64,000 nucleotides of DNA from Chrysopilus asiliformis (lineage: Eukaryota > Arthropoda > Insecta > Diptera > Rhagionidae), in NCBI GenBank assembly GCA_964034945.1, contig OZ035960.1, positions 81,771,148-81,835,147 on the forward strand, in the 5' to 3' direction. Positions 23,219-33,400 of the stretch are shown here, piece by piece. The first letter of the stretch is position 1, and every line of letters starts with the position of its first letter. The notes under the pieces were generated by a model. The model ran no database searches. It had not been told where the DNA came from and was given only the letters and a program-made list of their open reading frames with translations. The position numbers and the translations under genes are program-made.

Positions 23219-24797
23219 TTAAAGGCCAAAATACAATTGGCCCAACACAACATTTACAACAGCAGATTACGGCGACCATAGATAATATATACTAATAGAT
23301 AGCTGACTTTCGCATACTGACTGCCACGCTCGGTTTTCCAGGAAATGGAATCGGAACTACTTGACTTTGGTTTGTGTCTCGGATTGTGCATAGGATAGGA
23401 AAATGTGCCCTTGCTAATTTTCTTTTCATTTTTCGTAAAACCTGAAAAATCAAATATAAAAGAATTTCGTTTGTTTTTTAAATTTGTTTTAATATTTTTT
23501 TTTACATTAACACTTCAATTAACATAACACTGCGAACATAACACTGAAGACGAAGTTTGAGGAGTTAATTGTCGTCCTCGGTTTCAAACTAATTGCAGAA
23601 CAGTTCCATCGGCAAATTCATTTATTTCTGTAGAAGCGAGATATTATTAGTATAGGACAAGAAATTCTTAATAAATAAAAGACATACCAGATAAATTTGA
23701 GTTGATATTTTCATTCGAATGTTGAACAGGAACATGATTTTCACCTGGATGTTGAATTTGTAGTGATTTCAGCACTTCTTGACAGCCGCAATAAATTTTG
23801 AAGAAACTGGGCGCTGTGCATTAGCAGGAAGATTCTCACCATCACTTTCAATAATTTCTGTTAAAAAAGGGATTACTATAAATCTATACATCTAGAAAAA
23901 AGTTCGTCAAATTTCTTACTTTTAATATGCATTTCCATCTCGCGAAATTTGCTGCATTGTTTTTCCGATTTAGAAATCGATGAGACTTGTCTATGTTGGT
24001 GCTAAACTTTTCCAACCATTGCAACCAAATGTTCACCACACGAAAATTGCGAAAAATTTACTTTTGCTTCTAATTTAGTGATTAAAAATAACTTCTAATA
24101 ACTTCGTCAAGCTTCAACAAACAGAAACCAAAAACAAACCAATTTTAACCTCACTTCAGCAGTCACGTCAGACGACACATGCTGGTTTTGAGATGCTTTT
24201 GAGATTTCGAACACACGCGCGCCACCTGGATTTTGGAATCGGCATTGAGCAAAATGAAAAAATGATTTTTGTTCTAAGTTGACACACCATGACGGCGACA
24301 ATGTCGCCCTCCATATACAATTGCGCACACTTTGTTGTTCTAAATGTAACTTGCTTTTCACAGTTTTCATTCGCGCACGCACTTTTCATTCGCGCACGCA
24401 CTCAATTAATTGTTCTTCGAAATTAATTTTTTCAATCCTTGGTCTTGAATATTCTGTATTTCTTTCATTTGAATTTTGACAGTCAGTGAGCTACATATAA
24501 CATTTTTTGTACCCAATTATCATAAAATCTAAGCAACACAGCATACGAACTATATTTTCTAATACTTGCTTTAAATGACGAAATTTAGATTTTATGACAT
24601 CCCCATAAGATTTCATTTTGAATCAACCACTAAATTTTGTATGCGAGCTGCCGACAAAAGTTAAATTCGATTAAACTTTTTACGGCTGCAAAGTTGGTCG
24701 GATTGATTGTATTTAGAAGCATAGAATCCTATGAGTTTAAAATCTGAAATGTCGCCATAAATATTGTGTTGGGCCAATTGTATTTTGGGCTTAATAA
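23219..24797. repeat. Region bounded by 35-40-bp inverted repeats; gene remnant inside
   Basis: CCAAAATACAATTGGCCCAA at 23225 recurs inverted at about 24770-24790, and the similarity extends to the GGCGAC word. The sequence between them contains AT-rich, partly open minus-strand stretches (about 23560-24180) with no family signature I recognise. It may be a non-autonomous transposon whose own terminal repeat received the hairpin at 23066. I see no clean target duplication. Confidence 0.4.
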
Positions 24798-25039
24798 TGA
24801 ATTAATTACTGAAAAAATTAAAATTTGAGTGAAAACTGCCATCAATGAATATTTCACACGGAAGCATTCCTTTTTTGCAGGCTTATTTAGGTTGTTGCTG
24901 ATGGTACCAATCGGCGAATGGATTTCAGGCATTAATACCATTATTCGGTCAAGCGTAAACACGGTATTCGTTTAGAATGTTTTTTTTTAAATATCCATTA
25001 CTCTAGTACATTTTCAGTAACATAACCGAAGAGCGAGCA

Positions 25040-25909
25040 ATGTTGAAGCCGATTCACAGGATCTTAGGTGCTTTTTTTGGGTATTAGAATCAAAAAATAT
25101 GACCCGAAATATTAATTTCTACAGGACGCAGTACAACATATTGCAGATCTCTACATATTGATGGAAATCTTAAACAGAATGACCTGCAGGCCGCTGTGGA
25201 GGAAAAGAGTAAGAGCCAAATATAAGTTTATAAACCTTATATAAACATGTGCATTTTAGGCAACTCTCCAAGCCCTCAGGATGAAATCCTGAAATTTCCA
25301 GACTACTTCAATGTTCATAATTTGTTTACTGTCAAGGATTTATTTGAAGCAAGAGCCCACTATGGACACAAAGAGGGTTCACTCGATGAACGAATGTCGC
25401 AATATGTTTACGGATCTCGGCTAGGCCATATCATATTTGATTTAGACCAAACCGCTAAGAATCTACGTGATGCATTGAATTTCACTGCCCACATAGCTTT
25501 TCGTGGGGGAATAATACTATTTTTCAACAGGAACGCTCTAAATGCTCATATAGTTGAAAAGAAAGCTATCGAGGCCGGTGAATACTCTCACACCAGGTTT
25601 TGGAGAGGAGGGATTTTCACCAATGCCAATATTCAATTTGGCGCAGTGACTCGCCTTCCCGATCTTTGTATTTTTTTAAACACTCTTAATAACGTATTGA
25701 CACAACATGCAGCAGTGAGGGATGCTGCAAAAATGGGTATCCCAACAATTGGAATAGTTGACTCTAATTGTAATCCTAATTTAATTACTTATCCAGTACC
25801 TGCGAATGATGATTCCCCAGGCAATGTAGAATTTTTCTGTAATTTGTTCAAAGAAGCAATATTAAGGGGTAAACAAAAACGAAATGAACTAAACCCTGGC
25901 ATTAATTAA
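25040..25909 (+). CDS. mRpS2: Mitochondrial ribosomal protein uS2m (MRPS2)
   Basis: Component of the small subunit of the mitochondrial ribosome. Three coding exons: 25040-25067, 25125-25208 and 25260-25909 (253 aa), with junction phases 1 and 1. The introns are short: 57 nt with a weak GTGCTT donor, and 51 nt with GTAAGA/TTTTAG. The joined start is MLKPIHRILGRSTTYC, a basic, Ser/Thr/Tyr-containing leader suited to mitochondrial import. Family hallmarks are FEARAHYGHKEGSL, YVYGSRLGHIIFDL, RFWRGGIFTN, LPDLCIFL and AAKMGIPTIGIVDSNCNP, the uS2 signature regions in order. Length fits insect MRPS2. Translation starts at the only upstream ATG that splices in frame. An AATAAA lies 29 bases past the stop. 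Confidence 0.95.
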
Positions 25910-25938
25910 AAAGGTTTATGTAAAAAGTGGCGAACCAA

Positions 25939-25944
25939 AATAAA
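25939..25944 (+). promoter_or_regulatory. Polyadenylation signal of mRpS2
   Basis: AATAAA 29 bases after the stop codon; short 3' UTRs are usual for ribosomal protein genes. Confidence 0.7.
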
Positions 25945-25949
25945 TGCAT

Positions 25950-27088
25950 AGAACACTTGCTTAAGAATTGTCTTTATTTCCATCAATATTGCTGCCACAA
26001 CTAATTAATTGCTTAGAAATGTTTCACCTGTATCCGGTCAGTCCAAAAGCCCTCGCGTATTTTTAACGCTATATTCGTTTAAAAATAAAGCAACGAAAAT
26101 TGTAAGATCGACTTCTGCCAGTAAACCTTGTGCTATAGAACCCTATGGAACAACTGGACTGTTTTGAGGTAACCGCAGAAATATTTTGCATTTGTATGGG
26201 AGAAGGAGAAAGGAATATGGTAGAGTTATGTAAAATCATATTCTAAACACTTCGTCTAAACAAATTTTTCGAAAAAATTAGCTATTTTCAAGAAAATTCC
26301 AAAAATACTTTTCCATTTGTATGGAAGAGAAGTTTTGGTATATGGAACGGGTGTGTAAAATCATATTCTAAACAAATTTCGTCTTTTGAAAATTTTCAAA
26401 ACGTTGCTGTTGTGGGAAAATAGAACTTCCTCTTTATTGACTAACAACGCCTTTTTTTTATCAAGCCTGCGTTCATTTTTGGCCGCTTCTATACCTTCCT
26501 TCAACCGGGTGGATTTGCACCCATTTATCAGGCCGGGGGGATCGGAGGCAACCGGGGAAATGGGCCGCTCGAGATCTCCAGTTGTTTCCATATTTGTTTC
26601 CGATCATCCCTGACCTGATAAACTGGTGCAAATCCACCCGATTGATGAAAGTTGTGAAACCGGCCATTGATGCTGGGCAAAGGAGAAAAGTTTTGGCCTT
26701 TGTCAATGATAGCTTGGTTTTGGAACAAATAAGTATATTATATATATCCAGATCACTAAGCAATATATGAAACTATTTCTAGCTCGTACCCGATAGCCCG
26801 TATTTTATGACATACGGGATTTGGATTCATTTTAAGTAGTTTGGACCAGATTTAAAAAAATCATTGAAATATTTTTTTTCTATTTTTAGTGAGGCTATAA
26901 AAAATTATTTAAAAAATAAGATATTTAATAAAGTGTTTTAAAACAATTGAATTTTTTTCTGTTTTGAATTTCATTCTAATAAATTTCATTAAATTTCAAG
27001 GGGTTTAAAAAAAATTTTAGAAAGTAAGATTTTTGGAAATAGATTGGCTGATTTTTTTAAGATTTGGCAAAAAGAAGAATTATTGTTC
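25950..27088. repeat. Direct and inverted repeat debris downstream of mRpS2
   Basis: A direct repeat of about 80 bp (CATTTGTATGG..., TGTAAAATCATATTCTAAAC) occurs at 26190-26270 and 26313-26390. An imperfect inverted repeat spans about 26480-26690: GGGTGGATTTGCAC on the left and GTGCAAATCCACCC on the right, each beside TTTATCAGG or its complement. These make short open frames on both strands that mirror each other and are not genes. The rest holds nothing I recognise. Confidence 0.5.
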
Positions 27089-27402
27089 TTAACCCTTTCA
27101 GTCACCACGTACACTATAGTGTACACACTTTTCAGAAGCCATAACTCATAACTTGACTTGGTAGAAAGTGTGCACACTATAGTGTACGTGGTGACTGAAA
27201 GGGTCAAATGCATTTGTGACCCAACTTTGATTTTTTGAGTAAAAAGCTGGACTACAGTGGGCGTAATTTAAGAAAAATTAAAATTTTTGATTTTTTTTTT
27301 TTTTTTTTTGTTTTAAATGAATACTAATAGCTTAAACATCATTAATTTGTATAGAGAGTATTTTTAACCCCCATAGAACAAAATAGGTACTGAAAGGGTT
27401 AA
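27089..27402. mobile_element. piggyBac-like MITE with extra internal hairpin
   Basis: TTAA + CCCTTTCAGT on the left and ACTGAAAGGG + TTAA on the right. The left third carries its own inverted repeat: CCCTTTCAGTCACCACGTAC pairs with a complement ending CTGAAAGGG at about 27200. The right two thirds match 18964-19252 inverted. Same TTAA family as the copy in the Cab45 intron. Confidence 0.83.
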
Positions 27403-27762
27403 GAAAACCCAAATAACTAGAAAAAATCAAAACCTAGAGGAAATCCAGCTAAACTACTTTCAGGTTCAGATTCAGCGTTGTCAAATTTCCCTAAAATAAA
27501 TAAACAATCTACGTCAACAAAAAAAATAAAAAATAAAATTTTCAGTTTATATAGAATTTTTTTCGAAAAAAATTACTCCCTCTCCCAAATTATGGTATAA
27601 ATTTCTGTTTTTATTTTGTCCCAAATTATGGTATACAAAACAAATTAATTCATATTACTTGAATAAATTTTATTGAAACTTATAAAAATTTATACTACAT
27701 AATTTAGAATTTTGTTCCAAATTTCATATTTTTTTTACATTAATAATGGGCTCTCTCCATTT

Positions 27763-28308
27763 CCAGGATATTTTAGTTGCGATAAAAATGTGTTACAAAT
27801 AGAAAGAGACAGATAGCTGTAATTGTCAATGGGAAAGACAGAATACGGGCACGAGTCTTTATAGAAAGTTTTATAGGATAAAATCATAGGAATTTAAACC
27901 GTATTCCATGTCCAAAACATTCAATTTCCATCTCCGAATCACATATCTGTATGTCCTCTAATATCTCAAATTTCCTACCTGTAAATATGGTTATTATTAT
28001 TATAGTCTGTATACCAAAACATGTAATAAATATAAATACCTTCGTTGTTATTCATTGTATTGTAAGTTTTGAAACTGCATATGTCAAAATCAGACAGATT
28101 TTGACTACTTTTGTAGTTTATTTTATAGGAAGCGTACGTCAGTTCAACTACATCTACCAAAGCGACACCTGGCGACGAACGCTTCCTATAAAATAAACTA
28201 CAAAAGCGACATCTGGCGACGTAAGCTTTTTTTTGTTCTCTCTCTTTCTTACCAAGCCTTTGTTATATAAGTGTGTCCCTACATTTTATCGCAACTAAAA
28301 TATCCTGG
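27763..28308. mobile_element. Harbinger-related MITE with different termini
   Basis: Ends CCAGGATATTTTAGTTGCG / CGCAACTAAAATATCCTGG. Just inside both ends it matches the Harbinger element at 61483-62815: GAAAGAGACAGATAGCTGTA / GACAATTACAGAG on one side, and GTTCTCTCTCTTTCTTACC with GCGACATCTGGCGACGT on the other. An internal inverted repeat (28109-28135 with 28179-28205, TTTTGTAGTTTATTTTATAG) is present. No clear target duplication. Confidence 0.65.
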
Positions 28309-28358
28309 CAATGGGGAGATCCCTTAATTTACCTAAAATATGTTTACTTAGGTTATTC

Positions 28359-28884
28359 GAAAGGCTATAGCCGAACAGGGTACTGAAAAGTGCTCTGGGA
28401 CCGATTGATCTAAAATTTTTAACCCTGTAAACCCTTTATAACGGCCGGAAGGGGCGGGGGAAGCAAAATCTTAAAAGTTAATTTTCTTGAAAACCGCTTG
28501 TCCGATTTTTTTTTTAAATATACATTTTAGTAAGCTAAACAAAGATTATTTTGTGAAAATATGGTGGACGTGTTCGGCCCAAATTCTGAAAAAAATTTTT
28601 TTTGAATTTTCAAGATTTTTTTTTTAAATTTATAATTGTGAAATTTTTTTTATACTTTTAAAACATTGTCGGATGCGTCACTACAACATATATTTAAAAA
28701 AAAATCGGACAAGCGGTTCTTAAGAAAAATAACTTTTAATATTTTTGTTTCCGGCCATTATAGGGGGTGCATAGGGTTAAAATTTTCGTCAAACGGTACT
28801 TGCATCAATACCAACGTCTGGTAAAAATTTCAGATCAATCGGTTCCAGGGCACTTTTCAGTACCTTGTTCGGCTATGGCCTTTC
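28359..28884. mobile_element. Long-TIR foldback element
   Basis: GAAAGGCTATAGCCGAACA on the left pairs with TGTTCGGCTATGGCCTTTC on the right. Imperfect pairing continues for over 150 bases (GTACTGAAAAGTGCTCTGG, ACCGATTGATCT, GGTTTTCAAGAAAA-type words). No coding capacity. Nested in the Stowaway-like element. Confidence 0.75.
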
Positions 28885-29213
28885 CGGCTATGACAAGGCC
28901 TCTTCATTACACATTATTGACACCAGTATTTTGATTTATTTATTTTGATATATTTTGACATATACACCACTATTTTGATTTATTGTATCTCCCATATTTT
29001 TTTCTGAACGGATGTGATTTTAATTTGTTTTTTGCTCTTTTTTTACCTAATTATGACAAACTGTTAAAATTTGTTTTGAGCACAACCTACTATTTAAATA
29101 TTAGGTATAGCATTGTTTTTCAAGATGGAATGATTAAAACCCATTAAATTTATTAAACTTCAATAATCAAAGAATTTTAAAGAAATGTACACCATAATTT
29201 GGGACAGAGGGAG

Positions 29214-29751
29214 TATCTTTTTTTGGGTTTTTCTCAAAAACTAGAACCAGTCTGACCAAACCACTTGCATATTAATAATTAGCGACGTCAAAATATTCAA
29301 GTAAAATCTTTGGCAACACAAAATCGTATTTTTCAGTCGTGCAAGTCGAATCGTCAGGCACACGGCAATTGAAATGTTCAATCATGTCTATGTGGCTTTT
29401 ATCGACTGACCTTTAGTGGTTATTTTTTTACTTAAGTATTGTAAATAAAAACAAGGGAGTTCATAGCTAGTCCCCAACACCAAATTTTAACATTGAAAAT
29501 GTCTTTTTTTGCGATGTGGATTTTGTTTGTTCAATTCGACTGCATGAAAATAATAACTCATTACTGCCTTACCAAAATTCAAACAAAAGAGTTTCGATAA
29601 TAAGTAATTTTTCTAACGACACAAATAATAATTTTCTAACCAGCTACATTTAGAGGTTCCATTGATATTATTTTAATTTTTTGAAACCAGATCATAGATA
29701 TTTGCAAGCCTTCTTCTGAGACCTTCCATTTGATACCCATCAGGTAGGGTC
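29214..29751. other. AT-rich stretch without identifiable features
   Basis: No gene, terminal repeat or RNA seen between the Stowaway-like element and the TTAA element. Confidence 0.4.
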
Positions 29752-30119
29752 TTAAGGTAGAAATAGACGCTGCGATGGTCGGTACAATCGTCGGGCCGAT
29801 TTGCGGTTGCATGCGATAATTGTATAGTGTATGCGCACGAAATTACGGTTGGGCCCGATATCGCACGGTCGTACGTCGCTGAGCCAAAACCTGCGGTCGC
29901 ATGCGGCAGATTGTATCGTTTATGGTCTGCCATGCGACCGTCGATACGATATTATTTCACAACTGTCCTGTGTTGTTCGAGTGATATTTGCTAGTAAAAA
30001 CTGATTATTCGATCAAATCGCAAGTAAATCGTATCGTGTGTGTGCTGTATACAACCGTCGGCCCGATATCGGTCCAACACAAGTCGGTACGACCATCGCA
30101 GCATCTATTTCTACCTTAA
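29752..30119. mobile_element. TTAA-flanked MITE
   Basis: TTAA + GGTAGAAATAGACGCTGCG on the left and CGCAGCATCTATTTCTACC + TTAA on the right; GGTCGTACG-type words extend the inversion inward. The interior is CG-containing and palindromic (GCCCGATATCG). The TTAA target suggests piggyBac relationship, but the ends lack the CCC start of the other TTAA elements here. Confidence 0.7.
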
Positions 30120-30459
30120 CAATGCAATGCAAACCATAATTTCTACATGCGAAATTTTAAAAGATCTTGTTAATAACTGTATAATTTTAAGAAACTATAG
30201 TTTATGTACTTCGGTTTGTATTATGATAAAATAAACACATTTATCAAAATAAACAGCCTCGGGTTTATTATTTTCATCTATTGAGCAAGAACTGTAAAAA
30301 GTTTTCTGTAGGCATTAAATATTAGAAAAAAGCATTATTTTATAGAAACGTATGAAAAAAATTTATTGTGACAAAATATAAATGTTTTGTATAATTTTTT
30401 TTTATAATTGACTCTGGTTCCTTGAAAAAAGGGAAAAGTAAAAAAATTGTTTTTTTTTT

Positions 30460-33400
30460 TCAATGGCCCTCGCGGATTTTTTTCAAACCTTTTGTGCCAA
30501 GTATTTTTAAAATTCTAAAAAGTAATGAATACATATAAAAATTATTGTAATGGTGAAAATTAAACATAAAACTTACATCATTCGCACATTTGGATAATAT
30601 TGAGATATATATAAAAGCATAGAGCATGGGAAAAGTCCTACCCACGACAAAAAAGTTTTGTTTGCCAATGCAATAGCAAAAAGATTGCCACATCTTTCTG
30701 ATGTCATACGTCTATCATTTTCGCTCACGGATTTTCCATATTTCTTTAAAAAAATATATATTTATTAAAAAAATTTAATTATCAGGCCCTTTTTACATAT
30801 ACAGGAAAATCTCGATTTGAACACTCTTTATTTGTACTCCCAGTCATTTGAACTAACAATTTTTTTCAGGGACGGGAAACGAAATAAAAAATCGTAACGT
30901 TATTCATTTCGTTACGTAACGAAATTGAAGTTTTATTTCGTTACGTTATTTCGTTTTGTAACGATAAAAAATTTCATTTCGTTACGTTATAACGTTATAT
31001 TTCGTTACACATTTTATGGAAACTGAAAACAAAAAAACGCACTTTAATAATAGTTTGTCACAAAGTAATTCAGTTCAATTTCCATAAAAATAAATTCTAT
31101 AAAAAATAATAAAACTTAGCAAAAAGAAAATACAAATAAAATCAAAAATAAAATAAAATAGTGATTACTAAGTTAAAAAATCGACATTTTGGTCCATGTC
31201 AAAGATATAGAATTTAGAATTTTCTAAGATATAGACGTCGCTGATTGTGAGTCGCACTTAGCTTACGCGAAATTCGCTCTACTTCTGGAGTTACTAAAAA
31301 GAAAATATTTTCGATACCAACAAAGTTGCTTGAAAGATTTCCTTTTTCGTATCTCCAGAAATAGAGGAAATCGGGTCAAAACAAAATCCGATTTATGTAA
31401 GGGCCACATCTATCAGTTTTTCATCAGTCGCAACTGTTACGGTATTCGTCAGTTTTCCATCAGTTTGTTTACATCCAGTTAAGCGTTCACATCTATCAGT
31501 TGCGACTGACAGTTTTTTGTGAAAATTTTCCATTCATTTTGATTGTAGAGTTCAAAAAATAACGGTGGATAATAAAGAGAGAGGGTGTGTTGTGTATGCA
31601 TTATTATTGCATTAAGTTCAAAAAATAATATTTGATTCTATTCTAATGCGATACGATTGACGCGACTGACGCGAACGTTCACACCAATCAGTTTTCCATC
31701 AATTGCCAAAAACTGATGGAAAATTGCTAGATGTGACCCCTACATTAGAATCAAAATATGATTAAAAATACTACTCCAATATTTTTAATTATATTTTATG
31801 CAGGTGGCAGGTCTGTGGGGTTATACTTGTTGAACTTTTGTGGAAAATTTCACAAAAATATAATACTGAGCAAAACAAGCAAAAATTAATAAATAACGAA
31901 AAAACGTAAATTTTTTTTTCGTTTTTCGTTACGTTTTTCGTTATTGTAACGGAATTGAAATTCTATAACGTTATAACGTAATTATGAAGAAATAGCCCGA
32001 AAATCATTTCGTTATTTCGTTATTTCGTTACGTTACGATAACGTTTCCCATCCCTGATTTTTTTGTTTATTGCATTTAATACTATTGGAATTTCTTGGTT
32101 TGCCTGCAAAAGCAAAAAAATAATACAACAAATATTATATTATTTTTGTGGATATTTTCACATTGCATCTAATATTTGAACTTTTATAAAATAAACGCCG
32201 CCCAAATGAATCAAGCCGAAAAAAACTGACAAATTTCTCAGAATTGGTAATTACGAAATATATGAATTAAATTGCGAAATCACCAGTTACCGGTAAGAAC
32301 GTAGGTAAAATAGTATTTGATTACTTAAGTATAAGTTACTAAAAGGTTTTTTTTTGTTGAGATTATTTGAACATTTGGATTTATTACGCTTGCAAACGTT
32401 AGTTCAAAAAATCGAGATTTTCCTGTGACTCTAAATATCAGTTGTGATCAACACAAACTTTCCTCTGCAATATTTAATTTCGAAAAAATATGTAAAAAAT
32501 ATAGTTTTTTCAAATATCACGAGAACCGTTAAATATGCGTTAAAACAGTTAGAGGAAAAAATGTTGAAAATTTCATATCTTCAAATTTTGTTATATGCAT
32601 TTTTTCCGAAAAGGGCATAATTTTTAAATTTTCAAAAAACGGTATTTAAAAAAATATATGGTAGATACCCGTTATAGCTAACGTAACTTTTCCAAAAGTT
32701 GATAGAAAACTACGATTTTCATAAAACTCATTCACAAAAAAATTCAAGCCGCCAGCTGAACGCGTTCACGAGTTATTTAAGATACGCAAAGCGGATAGAC
32801 CGACAGACAGATGCACGGGCATCTTTAAAATTTTGCCTGAAACGGATTTTGTACTGATCAGAAAGTTTCTATCTGCCCCCGTTCTCGAGTCGGTTTCCGT
32901 CATGAATACAATACTTTCAATCTATAGCAGAGGAAAGTAAAAACATAGAATTTATATTTATTGCTAAAATATTTGATTAAAATAGGATATTGAGAATTTG
33001 AAACTGTAGAACTATATCATACCTCATCTACTTTATTAGTGAAACATTCTTGTAGGAAATTTGTAGCCACAGGTCCGGGACACAAAATTGTAACGTCAAT
33101 GTTCGGATTTTCAGCTTTCAAACCTAACAGATAGCCCTAAAATATACAAAATCTCATTAATGAAGAGTTGTTAAATTTGGCCTGAAAAGACAAATCTAAT
33201 ACAAAATATCTATTGTGAACCATTGTGAACAGCACATGACTTACGCGGAATACAAAAGTGAATATCTCGAGAACAAAGACAAAGCTGCATGAACTGACAT
33301 TTTCTTAATTTTACTCCAATCATAGATAAAATTAAAAATCCGATATATAATCGCAAAAAAATTAATGGGACTTTCGGTTGACAGAACTCCACAAATTAAT

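Larger units (their letters stand above)
27576..29213. mobile_element. Stowaway-like TA element hosting two insertions
   Basis: Left end CTCCCTCTCCCAAATTATGG; right end, on the complement, CTCCCTCTGTCCCAAATTAT. TA on both sides (27574-27575, 29214-29215). The CTCCCTC start with a TA target is the Stowaway style of Tc1/mariner MITE. Two other TIR elements (27763-28308 and 28359-28884) sit inside, so the original element was about 560 bp. Confidence 0.72.
30802..32425. mobile_element. Pogo/Tigger-like element (outermost of a three-layer nest)
   Basis: Left end CAGGAAAATCTCGATTTGAA; right end, on the complement, CAGGAAAATCTCGATTTTTT. Left flank TA, right flank TG (probably a mutated TA). Without its insertions it is about 430 bp. 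Lies in intron 4 of the DHRS7-type gene. Confidence 0.75.

Noticed and set aside
23560..24180. Possible minus-strand gene between inverted repeats
   Set aside because: Open stretches are short, frames change, and no motif or splice pattern supports a product.
25247..25249. ATG just before exon 3 as the mRpS2 start
   Set aside because: It lies in the intron before TTTTAG. Two upstream exons splice in frame and supply a mitochondrial leader.
26361..26770. Overlapping open frames on both strands
   Set aside because: They mirror an inverted repeat and have no coding signature.
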